NCBI GenBank assembly: GCA_902782145.1
Contig: CACZLZ010000005.1
Coordinates: 62,001 to 126,000 of the forward strand
DNA length: 64,000 nucleotides
Reading direction: 5' to 3'
Source: an uncultured Aeromonadales bacterium
Lineage (GTDB): Bacteria; Pseudomonadota; Gammaproteobacteria; Enterobacterales; Succinivibrionaceae
In this document: piece after piece, positions 19,966-29,264 of the stretch
How positions within the stretch are numbered: position 1 is the stretch's first letter
How the letters are laid out: every line of letters starts with the position of its first letter
The notes under the pieces: generated by a model
Told to the model about the DNA's origin: nothing
What the model saw: the letters and a program-made list of their open reading frames with translations, nothing else
The model's database searches: none
Program-made: the position numbers and the translations under genes

Positions 19966-20201
19966 ATGGCCTGGTAATGTAACAACTCTGCCGATCTCCC
20001 GGCGCACCATGCTGTCCTGTTGCACACGCCGCCAGAGGACTTCCGCTCTTTCATCATCCTCTCTTTTTCCGTCAGTTGAGCCTATCCGCTCTTTCATCTT
20101 CTGTCATGCCGCCCATCCCCTGGGATCCGGATGCTGATCCTGCTCCTTCCAGCCCGGATGTCGGGCTCCCTCAGCTGTGTTTGCCCCTGTGCGGTCTCTG
20201 G

Positions 20202-20230
20202 TTGATTTGTCTCCGGTAAATCGGTATATT
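20202..20230 (+). promoter_or_regulatory. Sigma70 promoter of deaD
   Basis: TTGATT at 20202-20207 and TATATT at 20225-20230 are separated by exactly 17 bp. The predicted start near 20237 leaves a leader of about 183 nt before the helicase ATG. Confidence 0.7.
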
Positions 20231-20236
20231 TGCGAC

Positions 20237-20419
20237 ACAGATCGCAAAATCGGGCCTGTCTTTCCTCCTGCCGGGGCTGCGGGCTCCCTTTTCCCGGGAC
20301 CGGGAGCCGGGTTTTTCCTGCTGCTTCGGGTCATGGAGATGCCGGGCAACTGGCATTTTCCCTCCGGGACCCGGCTGATGATCTTCTTCTTCTTATCTTC
20401 TTTTGAACTTTGGTGCGCC
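20237..20419 (+). other. Long 5' leader of deaD
   Basis: About 183 untranslated bases lie between the predicted start and ATG 20420. An open frame runs through part of it but without a ribosome-binding site. Long structured leaders are typical of cold-shock genes, including E. coli deaD/csdA; the leader may act in temperature or autoregulation. This is inference from length and position. Confidence 0.4.
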
Positions 20420-22327
<1,908 letters not shown>

Positions 22328-22596
22328 TCACCGCCACTGCTGGGGATCGGCTAGCGTTCCGCCTCCTGGGGGATCCTTCCAGGCGGGCGGGGAGCCCCGG
22401 GGGCTGCGCCCGGGGACGTGGCCGATCCCTCCCGATCCTGCTCCTGCCGGGCAGAGACAGCATTCCACCAGCTCACCCCAACTCATCCCGGCCCATCCCG
22501 GCTCAGCACGTTCCTGTCTCATCCCATCTGTCTCATCCTTGACCCACACCACGACTTATTCCATTCCGGTCTGTCCCCACTGTCTCATTCCATTCC

Positions 22597-22668
22597 GACC
22601 AGTCTCACACAGGCTTATCCCTTTCCGACCAGTCTCACACAGGCTTATCCCTTTCCGAACAGTCTCAG
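22597..22668 (+). repeat. 30-bp tandem repeat in the gap after deaD
   Basis: Two exact head-to-tail copies of a 30-bp unit (starting GACCAGTCTCACACAGGCTT) lie at 22597-22656, followed by a partial third copy. Shorter cousins of the same pyrimidine-rich motif (TCTCATTCCATTCC) occur from 22500. The gap 22338-23010 contains no supported gene. Confidence 0.85.
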
Positions 22669-23010
22669 CATGCCACATCTCATCCCGCCTCATTCCGCTG
22701 CGGACTGGTCTGATCTCCGGATCGCCTGACCGCAAGTAGCAGTGCTCATGACCAGCCGCCTTTGGACCCGGTTTGCCGGATGTCAGCCGGAGCCCGCTTT
22801 CCTCTGGGTTCAGATGGGCACCGGTGCCCCCGGATCCTGCCGGATCGTCCTGAGCCGGAACTGAACTTCCGGAAGGGGATCCTGGTCCCGTGTCATTCTG
22901 CGGGACAGATCAGAAAGCTGACAGATGGATCTGATCGGTGATCGCCTTTTCCCCGGACAGCCTGTAGACTGTTGTAAATGCTGTCTTTCCTCTGGCTTTA
23001 GGGGCTCTTT

Positions 23011-24633
23011 ATGGATATCTTTGCCCGTTTCAAAATCTCCCACAAGCTGCTTTTCATCCTCCTGGCGGTCACCATTGTCCTGCTCATCAATTTCTGCATG
23101 GCCTTTTCCAAGATGCAGGTGCTGTCCTCCTGCCTGTCCCAGCTGGCAGACTCCAGGACCGGCCTCATCGGGCTGGTGGACAGTTCCCGGAACCTGGAAG
23201 CCCTGTTCAAGGAGCTCAGGATCAGCGCCATCAAGTATCCCATGACCGTCTCCCAGGAGGAGCGCCAGGGGCAGCGTAGCGCCTTCACCGCCAACAAGAA
23301 GAAGTTCAATGATGTCCTGGACCGGGTCACCGGCCAATGCCAGGACATGAAGGAGTGCCTTGAGGCGGTCACCTACATGAAGGGGCAGCTGGATGAATAT
23401 GAGAAGGCCACCTACGGTGAGGTCATACGGCTTTCGGAGATCGGCCAGAACCGGGAGGCCTATCTGGCCATCCAGAAATACCTGGTGCCCATCGGCGCCA
23501 ACATTGACTCCAGCGTTGAGTTACTGATCAAGCTTTCGGAGAAGCGGAGCCAGGATATTCAGGAGACAGTGGCCCGGGCCACCAACCTGGTGATCTTCAT
23601 TGTGGTGTCCGCCGTGGGGATCCTGCTGTGCGTCCTGCTGACTCGGATGATCTCCAACTCCATCATGGCCCCCATCAACCAGCTGAGTCAGGAGACCGGA
23701 GCCATAGCCAATGGTGATCTGTCCATTGTCATCAGTCATGATGATGAGATCGGCAACTCCCTGAAGGGCATGCTGGGCAGCCTGCGCAGCATGGTGTCGG
23801 GGCTTGGGGCGGTGGCCGGCAGGCTCCGGGAGGGCTCCGACAGCCTGTCTCAGTCCAACAGCGTAGTGGCCGCCAGCTCTGAGAAGATCCTCGCCCAGTC
23901 TATGACTGTGACTGCCGCCAGCGAGGAAATGGCCAGCACTTCCCGCCAGATCGCCCAGAACTGCTCAGATGCGTCGGAGTATTCGGCTGAGGTGCAGAAA
24001 GTCGTCCGGGAGGGGGCTGAGAAGGTCCGGGCGGCGGTGAGCCGGATCCGGGAGCATGCTGAGGAGACCAATCAGAGTGCCCGGATGATCGAACAGCTGG
24101 GCTCCCACACCATGCAGATCAGCGGCATTGTGGGCACTATCCAGGAGATCGCCGACCAGACCAACCTGCTGGCGCTGAATGCCGCCATTGAGGCTGCCCG
24201 GGCCGGTGAGCACGGCCGGGGTTTTGCGGTGGTGGCCGATGAGGTGCGATCCCTGGCCGGCCGGACTTCCGGTTCCACCAAGGAGATCAGCTCCATGATC
24301 GCCTCCATTCAGGAGATGGTGGGGAATGCCACCTCCACTATGACGGTGAACGTCCGGAAGATGAATGAGATCGCCGAATACACCGTGGCCCTGGAGGAAA
24401 GCCTCAACCGGATCAACGGCTCCGTGGAGACTGTCCACGATCAGCTGATCCAGATTGCCTCCGCCACCGAGGAGCAGACCGCCACCAGCCAGGAGATCAC
24501 CACCAACATGCAGGGGATCTCCGACTCCACCTCCGCCACGGCCTCAGAAACTAAAAACGCCCTGGGGATCTCCGATGAGATCCGGCAGGTGTCGGACTCC
24601 CTGGATGAGCAGATCCGCCGGTTTAGGCTGTGA
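23011..24633 (+). CDS. Methyl-accepting chemotaxis protein with a 4-helix-bundle sensor
   Basis: A 540-residue chemoreceptor. Transmembrane helix 1 is at about 13-33, a helical periplasmic sensor of the 4HB_MCP type at 34-190, helix 2 at 191-212, then HAMP (about 213-265) and the cytoplasmic signalling domain. The hairpin tip is canonical: [19 protein letters not shown], then [17 protein letters not shown] (about 380-415). No C-terminal pentapeptide for CheR docking is present. The ligand is unknown. The gene stands alone with its own terminator. Confidence 0.93.
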   Translation: MDIFARFKISHKLLFILLAVTIVLLINFCMAFSKMQVLSSCLSQLADSRTGLIGLVDSSRNLEALFKELRISAIKYPMTVSQEERQGQRSAFTANKKKFNDVLDRVTGQCQDMKECLEAVTYMKGQLDEYEKATYGEVIRLSEIGQNREAYLAIQKYLVPIGANIDSSVELLIKLSEKRSQDIQETVARATNLVIFIVVSAVGILLCVLLTRMISNSIMAPINQLSQETGAIANGDLSIVISHDDEIGNSLKGMLGSLRSMVSGLGAVAGRLREGSDSLSQSNSVVAASSEKILAQSMTVTAASEEMASTSRQIAQNCSDASEYSAEVQKVVREGAEKVRAAVSRIREHAEETNQSARMIEQLGSHTMQISGIVGTIQEIADQTNLLALNAAIEAARAGEHGRGFAVVADEVRSLAGRTSGSTKEISSMIASIQEMVGNATSTMTVNVRKMNEIAEYTVALEESLNRINGSVETVHDQLIQIASATEEQTATSQEITTNMQGISDSTSATASETKNALGISDEIRQVSDSLDEQIRRFRL

Positions 24634-24644
24634 GGATGAACAGC

Positions 24645-24672
24645 ACCGGGCTGGCGGTGTCAGGCCGGTTTT
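24645..24672 (+). terminator. Terminator after the chemoreceptor gene
   Basis: ACCGG-G-CTG at 24645-24653 pairs with CAG-G-CCGGT at 24661-24669 with one G-G mismatch over a 7-base loop and is followed by a short T run. It starts 12 bases after the stop. Confidence 0.6.
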
Positions 24673-24751
24673 GCTGATTTGAGCGGGCTTTGACGATCCT
24701 GCCCGGGGTGGGCGGCGGTGGCCGGATCTGGGACCTCCGGAAGATCCGGGC

Positions 24752-24820
24752 AAAAGAAAAGGCCTGGTGAGCAGGCCTTAGGATCAGGAGGAAATATATG
24801 AAACAAAAACTAACTTTCAT
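24752..24820 (-). ncRNA. Predicted sigma-E-dependent small RNA B
   Basis: Predicted transcript of about 69 nt on the minus strand, from near 24820 to 24752. It begins 4 bases after a sigma-E -10 box, has an unstructured 5' half, and ends in an 8-bp perfect stem (AAGGCCTG/CAGGCCTT, 24759-24779) followed by the tail TTTTCTTTT. The 5' half contains TTTCCTCC and GTTTCAT, complementary to a Shine-Dalgarno sequence and an ATGAAAC start. It shares its architecture and the order GTTAGT, TTGTT(T)CAT, TTTCCT with small RNA A 330 bases upstream. This is the design of MicA, RybB and VrrA, which repress outer-membrane protein mRNAs through Hfq. No match to a named family was recognised by eye. Confidence 0.75.
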
Positions 24821-24823
24821 GGG

Positions 24824-24852
24824 TTTAGACGATCCTGGGGGCAAATAGTTCC
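24824..24852 (-). promoter_or_regulatory. Sigma-E promoter of small RNA B
   Basis: On the minus strand GGAACTA (24852-24846), a 15-bp spacer and GTCTAAA (24830-24824). The E. coli sigma-E consensus is GGAACTT, about 15-16 bp, then GTCTAA. An A/T tract (about 24854-24883) lies directly upstream, as at strong sigma-E promoters. Spacer length is identical to the second copy. Confidence 0.8.
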
Positions 24853-24883
24853 ATCAAAATCAAAAAATTTTTAAATTTTTTTC

Positions 24884-25080
24884 TGAGATCCGGGTGACTG
24901 GTCGGATTTTGTTCAGAATGGCCGATCAGTAGCCGGTGACGGGGTGACAGGAGCATGGAAAAGGACGCCTTGGGCTGGGTGATCCGGGGGATCGCGGACC
25001 TGGGAAGCTCTCTGGTGCCTGTGTCCGGAGGATCTGACCGGTGGGATCTGGTCAGGTGCGCTCCGATCCGCTGTTTCCAG
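24884..25080. other. Spacer between the two small-RNA genes
   Basis: About 200 bases between the A/T tract of small RNA B and the terminator of small RNA A. I see no gene, promoter or repeat in it. Base composition is ordinary for the region. Confidence 0.5.
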
Positions 25081-25148
25081 AAAAAGAAAGTGCATTGGTG
25101 ATCAGCCAATGCACAAACCAGGAAAATGAACAAATTTCTCACTAACAC
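25081..25148 (-). ncRNA. Predicted sigma-E-dependent small RNA A
   Basis: Predicted transcript of about 68 nt on the minus strand, from near 25148 to 25081. The 5' half (GTGTTAGT, TTTGTTCAT, TTTTCCTGG) is complementary to a mRNA site of the form CAGGAAAATGAACAAA, that is, ribosome-binding site plus start codon. The 3' half is a 9-bp perfect stem (GTGCATTGG/CCAATGCAC in plus-strand terms, 25090-25114) followed by TTTCTTTTT. The stem differs completely in sequence from that of small RNA B but keeps the fold, while part of the loop (plus-strand GGTGANCAG) is conserved. Together the two look like a duplicated pair that has diverged in target. Confidence 0.75.
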
Positions 25149-25151
25149 TGC

Positions 25152-25199
25152 TTTAGACGGCGGACCTGGCAAAAAGTTCCATTTTTTTTAAATTTTTTG
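25152..25199 (-). promoter_or_regulatory. Sigma-E promoter of small RNA A
   Basis: On the minus strand GGAACTT (25180-25174), 15 bp, GTCTAAA (25158-25152): an essentially perfect sigma-E promoter. Immediately upstream is an A/T tract (25181-25199) consisting of runs of A and T only, likely an UP element. Copies A and B agree at 23 of 29 core and flanking positions counting only the promoter boxes and the first spacer bases, and differ mainly inside the spacer. Confidence 0.85.
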
Positions 25200-25538
25200 C
25201 AGCCGTGCTTCCGGTCCCTTCTGGATCCCTTTTCCGGTCCTGGAAAACCGTGCCCTGACGGGCTCTTGAGGGGGATCTGCCGAGCTGGCTGTGGAGCAGC
25301 CGATCCTTCCCGGATCGGGATCTGCACTGTTGCTGTTCAGGTTCAGATCAGACCAATCCATCCGAGTTCAGATCGGTCAGAGCAGTTCCAGTTCTGGTTC
25401 AGTTCACCTTCAGTCTTCTGCTGGGCAACTGCTCCCACCGCCGGCGCTGAGATCACCTTCCGGCCGGGCTTTCATGCTGGTGTCTGCCGTTTGGGCTTCT
25501 CCGCCCGTGTCTTCCGGCCGGGCTTTCCCTCTTGCGTC
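25200..25538. other. Gap upstream of small RNA A
   Basis: About 340 bases downstream of the methyltransferase stop. Two copies of CTTCCGGCCGGGCTTTC occur near 25458 and 25511. No gene is supported; frames open here are GC-rich shadows. Confidence 0.4.
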
Positions 25539-27044
25539 TTATGTCCGGGTTTTCCCGCCGTCCACATCAGAGTGGTTTTCGCCGCTCACGGCTTCCGGCA
25601 CGCCTTCAGGATCTTTCACCGTCTGATCCGGTGCCGGGGCTCCGGCTGGTTTCGGGCTTTGGGCCGGCTCCCCATCCGGGGACGGCTCCGGTTTCAGATC
25701 CGCAGTTTGGGCACCGGCGGGAGTCTCCAGGGCGTTTTGCCGCCGATCCTTTTTCCGGCGCTGCCGGCTGTCCTTGGCCGGGACTGCGGGATCTGCCTCC
25801 TCCGGCTCCTTTTCCGGGGCGGCTTCAGAGCGGGCCAGGCGGGCCATGTAGAAGCCGTCAAAACCGGTCTCTGAGGGATAGACTGTCCGCTCCTCCTCCA
25901 GCCGGAACTCATCCCCGTGCTTTTTCAGGAAGGCTTTGATCTGCAGTCCGTTCTCCACGGGCATGATGGAGCAGGTGGAGTACACCAGTTTGCCTCCGGG
26001 CTTCACCATCCGGGAGTAGCTTTCCAGGATCTCCGCCTGGGTCTGGTAGATCTTGCTGAGGCGGGAGGGAGTGTCGGCCCATTTGATATCCGGGTTGCGC
26101 TTCAGCACCCCGAGGCCGGTGCAGGGCACATCCAGCAGCACCCGATCGGCGGTGCCGGCCAGCCGCTTGATCACCTTGGTGGAGTCGATATGGCGGGTTT
26201 CGATGTTGAAGGCGCCGGCCCTCCGGGCCCGCTGCTTCAGATCATCCAGTTTCCAGGCGGCCACATCCATGGCGATGATGGTGCCCTTGCCCCCGGTGAG
26301 TGCAGCAAGATGCAGGGTCTTGCCCCCGGATCCGGAGCAGGCGTCGATGATCCGCATGCCCGGCCGGATCTCCAGGAAGGGGGCGATAAGCTGGGATCCT
26401 GCGTCTTGCTGCTCAAAGAGGCCGCTGCTGAAGGCGTTCATCCGGAACAGGGAGGCGTCGGTGAGGATCTCCAGGGCCGTGGGCACATTCTCCACTTCCC
26501 TGGTGGCAACCTCCGAGCGCAGGAGGATCTTCTTCAGCTCTTCCCGGGTGGTTTTCAGGGTGTTCACCCGGATGTAGCGCCGGGGCGGCTGCCACAGGGC
26601 TGCCCGTTCGGCAGGCCAGCGGTCTCCCAACTCATAGTCGCCGTGGATCTCTAGCCATTCCGGGCAGCCGTCCACCAGGGGGCGATCCTTTTTCAGCTCC
26701 TTGTTCAGGATCCGGAACTGGCCGATGTCCAGGGGGGCGGTCCGGGCATCCGGGGTCTGGGGCAGGTTGTTCAGGATGTGCCACACATGCACCAGGGAAT
26801 CCACGCCCTTGGCGTTGCAGGCCTTGGCGGTGTCCTCCAGGCCGGCCAGTTTCAGATAGTAGTTCAGGCGCCGCATGATATCCCCCACCACCCGGGTGAT
26901 CAGAGCCTGCTCCCGGTTGCAGATCTTCACCTTCCGGAAAAAGTGGGCATAGGCATCGTCAGTGCTCTTCTCGCCGGAAAGCACGGCATAAAGCACTGAC
27001 GTGGCCAGGCGGAACTGAAAGGGGGTCAGGGTGGCGATTTTCAT
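25539..27044 (-). CDS. RsmB-family 16S/23S rRNA cytosine-C5 methyltransferase
   Basis: A 501-residue SAM-dependent RNA methyltransferase. The helical N-terminal domain (about 1-150) is followed by a Rossmann domain with motif I IDACSGSGGKT (233-243), motif IV with cysteine 308 (LDVPCTG) and motif VI with the catalytic cysteine 358 (YSTCSI). This two-cysteine pattern defines RsmB/NOL1 m5C enzymes. Residues beyond about 405 form a charged, proline-rich tail with no recognised domain, absent from E. coli RsmB. It may be RsmB or a paralogue; no fmt gene is adjacent. The stop is followed on the same strand by the two small-RNA units. Confidence 0.85.
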   Translation of the reverse strand: MKIATLTPFQFRLATSVLYAVLSGEKSTDDAYAHFFRKVKICNREQALITRVVGDIMRRLNYYLKLAGLEDTAKACNAKGVDSLVHVWHILNNLPQTPDARTAPLDIGQFRILNKELKKDRPLVDGCPEWLEIHGDYELGDRWPAERAALWQPPRRYIRVNTLKTTREELKKILLRSEVATREVENVPTALEILTDASLFRMNAFSSGLFEQQDAGSQLIAPFLEIRPGMRIIDACSGSGGKTLHLAALTGGKGTIIAMDVAAWKLDDLKQRARRAGAFNIETRHIDSTKVIKRLAGTADRVLLDVPCTGLGVLKRNPDIKWADTPSRLSKIYQTQAEILESYSRMVKPGGKLVYSTCSIMPVENGLQIKAFLKKHGDEFRLEEERTVYPSETGFDGFYMARLARSEAAPEKEPEEADPAVPAKDSRQRRKKDRRQNALETPAGAQTADLKPEPSPDGEPAQSPKPAGAPAPDQTVKDPEGVPEAVSGENHSDVDGGKTRT

Positions 27045-27067
27045 GGCACGCTTCCGTTGCTGGGGTC

Positions 27068-27661
27068 TCAGAAACTGATCTCGTCCAAGGTTTTGGAGAA
27101 ACTGGGAAGGAAGACCTTTTCAAAATAGGGGATGGCGGGGGAGGTGGCCGCCCGCTGATCAAGGCTGGCCCTCAGGCGCTCGGCGGCATTGGCGAACTCG
27201 GTGTTGTTGGCCTTGAGCTCGCTCATGCACTTCAGGTAGGCGCACATGGTGTCCGCATCCTTGACGATGCGCCGGATCTGGGGATCCACCATGTCCCCCC
27301 GGATCACCTGGGAGAACTCCTCCCGGAACTCCTCCGGCAGCATATTCACCAGCTTCTCCTCGGCCATTTTCTCCAGTTTCCGGTACTCCTGGGCCATGTG
27401 GGGGTTCTGGTATTTGACCGGGGTGGGCAGATCGCCGGTGAACACCTCCGGGGCGTCATGGTACATGGCCGCCACCGCCGCCTTGGAGGCGTCGATGGTG
27501 GATCCGGTGAGGCGGTTTTCGATCAGGGCCATCATGTGGGCCACCATGGCCACCTGAAGGCTGTGCTCGGCAATGTTCTCCTGGCTGGCATTGCGCATGA
27601 GTGCCCAGCGGCTGATGAGGCTCATGCGGGCCAGCTGGGCGAAAAAGTGGCTGTGATCCAT
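27068..27661 (-). CDS. yfbR: 5'-deoxynucleotidase YfbR
   Basis: A 197-residue HD-domain phosphatase that dephosphorylates deoxyribonucleoside monophosphates. The metal-binding HD residues are visible: H in NIAEHSLQVAMVAH and the pair MYHDAPEVFTGDLPTP. Alignment by eye with E. coli YfbR begins at ATG 27661 (MDHSHFF); a GTG at 27670 would add three residues. It lies between the methyltransferase gene and alaA; yfbR next to alaA is the E. coli arrangement. Confidence 0.93.
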   Translation of the reverse strand: MDHSHFFAQLARMSLISRWALMRNASQENIAEHSLQVAMVAHMMALIENRLTGSTIDASKAAVAAMYHDAPEVFTGDLPTPVKYQNPHMAQEYRKLEKMAEEKLVNMLPEEFREEFSQVIRGDMVDPQIRRIVKDADTMCAYLKCMSELKANNTEFANAAERLRASLDQRAATSPAIPYFEKVFLPSFSKTLDEISF

Positions 27662-27719
27662 GGTGTGCACCGGTGCGGGGAGAGAGGGGATGCCCTGCCC
27701 CGGGGACAGGGCGGAAAGG

Positions 27720-28931
27720 TCACTGATGATAGGATTTCAGGAAGCGGGCGAAGCGGGTGGCGGCCTCCCGGAGGATCTCCTCGTTGGGGATGAAGGTGAT
27801 GCGGAAGTGATCCGGGCGCATCCAGTTGAAGCCGGTGCCCTGGACAATAAGCAGGTGCTCCTGGCGCAGGAGATCCAGCACCATTTTGCCGTCATCCCGG
27901 ATGTTGTATTTCTTGATATCGATCCGGGGGAACATATACAGGGCGGCCTTGGGCTTGACGCAGGTGATCCCGGGGATCTGGGTGAACAGATCATAGACCA
28001 GATCCCGCTGGCGGCGGAGCCGTCCGCCGGGGACGATGAGCTCGTTGATGGACTGGTAGCCGCCCAAGGCCGTGGGGATGGCCATCTGGAAGGGTACATT
28101 GGCGCACAGGCGCATGGTGGCCAGCAGCTCCAGGCCGCTGATGTAGCCGGCGGCCTTGTTCTTGGGTCCGCTGATCACCATCCAGCCCTGGCGGAAGCCG
28201 CAGGCCCGGTAGGCCTTGGAGAGACCGTTGAAAGTCACGGTGAGCACATCGTCACTCAATGTGCAGAGGCTCCGGTGGGCGGTGTCGTCATAGAGGATCT
28301 TGTCATAGATCTCGTCGGCGAAGACCACCAGGTTATGCTGCCGGGCCAGCTCCAGGATCTCCAACAGGATATCCGTGCCGTACACGGCGCCGGTGGGGTT
28401 GTTGGGGTTGATGAGAATGATCCCCCGGGTGCGGGAGGAGATCTTCTTCCGGATATCGTCCAGATCCGGGTACCAGCCCTGCTGCTCGTCGCACACATAA
28501 TGCACGGCCCGGCCGCCGGCCAGGTTCACGGCGGCAGTCCACAGGGGATAGTCGGGGGCGGGCACCAGCATCTCGTCGCCGTTGTTCAGCAGCGCCTGCA
28601 TGGACTGGACAATAAGCTCTGAGCAGCCGTTGCCGATGAACACGTCATTCACGTCCACGTCCCGGAGGCCCTTCTGCTGGTAGTGCTGCACCACCGCCTT
28701 CCGGGCGGTGAACAGGCCCTTGGAGTCGCAGTAGCCCTGGTTCAGGGGCAGGTTGATGATCACGTCCTTGACGATCTCCTCCGGGGCGTCAAAGCCGAAG
28801 GGCGCCAGGTTGCCGATGTTGAGCTTCAGGATGCGGTGTCCCTCATCCTCCAGCCGGCGGGCCTCCTGGTGGACGCTTCCGCGGATATCGTAACAGACGT
28901 TGTCGAGCTTGTGAGCCTTGTCAATGAACAT
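27720..28931 (-). CDS. alaA: Glutamate-pyruvate aminotransferase AlaA
   Basis: A 403-residue PLP-dependent class I aminotransferase, the main alanine-forming enzyme in E. coli (formerly YfbQ). The PLP lysine is K239 (NGLSKAYRACGFRQGW); INPNNPTG and ADEIYDK provide cofactor contacts. Length and sequence follow the E. coli enzyme (405). It is 58 bases upstream of yfbR on the same strand and probably starts that transcript. Confidence 0.93.
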   Translation of the reverse strand: MFIDKAHKLDNVCYDIRGSVHQEARRLEDEGHRILKLNIGNLAPFGFDAPEEIVKDVIINLPLNQGYCDSKGLFTARKAVVQHYQQKGLRDVDVNDVFIGNGCSELIVQSMQALLNNGDEMLVPAPDYPLWTAAVNLAGGRAVHYVCDEQQGWYPDLDDIRKKISSRTRGIILINPNNPTGAVYGTDILLEILELARQHNLVVFADEIYDKILYDDTAHRSLCTLSDDVLTVTFNGLSKAYRACGFRQGWMVISGPKNKAAGYISGLELLATMRLCANVPFQMAIPTALGGYQSINELIVPGGRLRRQRDLVYDLFTQIPGITCVKPKAALYMFPRIDIKKYNIRDDGKMVLDLLRQEHLLIVQGTGFNWMRPDHFRITFIPNEEILREAATRFARFLKSYHQ

Positions 28932-29199
28932 GAGAACCTTCCTGATCGGCCTTGCCGGCTTCTGCCGCCTGCCGTCCTGTCAACTGTGGGATGCCGGAGG
29001 ATCCTTTTTCCGCAGATCTTCCAGTCAGTTCCATTGTACCCGGATTTGCATTGGATAGCCAAATAAGGCGCCGCCTGACACGGCCCGGGGAAGATCCGGG
29101 CGGGCAGGGTGCGGGACCTTTCCCCCGGGGGAGCCAGGTCTGTTTCCCCGGTGAGCCGGATCTGTTTTTCCCGGTGGCGTGTGTCTGTTTTCCCGGGCG

Positions 29200-29250
29200 C
29201 CGGATCGGTTATTCCCCGGGTGCCGGATCGGTTATTCCCCGGGTGCCGGG
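29200..29250. repeat. 23-bp tandem repeat between alaA and dacB
   Basis: Two exact copies of a 23-bp unit beginning CCGGATCGGTTATTCCCCGG lie at 29200-29222 and 29223-29245, with partial flanking copies of CCCGGGTGCCGG. The rest of 28932-29264 shows no gene. Confidence 0.9.
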
Positions 29251-29264
29251 TTTTCCGGATCCTG

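Noticed and set aside
22975..23000. Sigma28 promoter before the first chemoreceptor (TAAA, 15 bp, GGCTTTAG)
   Set aside because: Only half of the -10 matches, and the start would fall within a few bases of the ATG.
24824..25182. Two minus-strand nonapeptide frames beginning MELFA
   Set aside because: ATG GAA CTT and GTC TAA are simply the sigma-E -35 and -10 boxes. No ribosome-binding site precedes them, and the frames end at the expected transcription start.
24798..25193. Two tiny plus-strand genes with ideal ribosome-binding sites (16 codons from 24798, 21 codons from 25128)
   Set aside because: They are exact antisense to the predicted small RNAs. The only difference inside the conserved block turns a stop into Lys in this frame, and the promoter, terminator and length logic all sit on the other strand.
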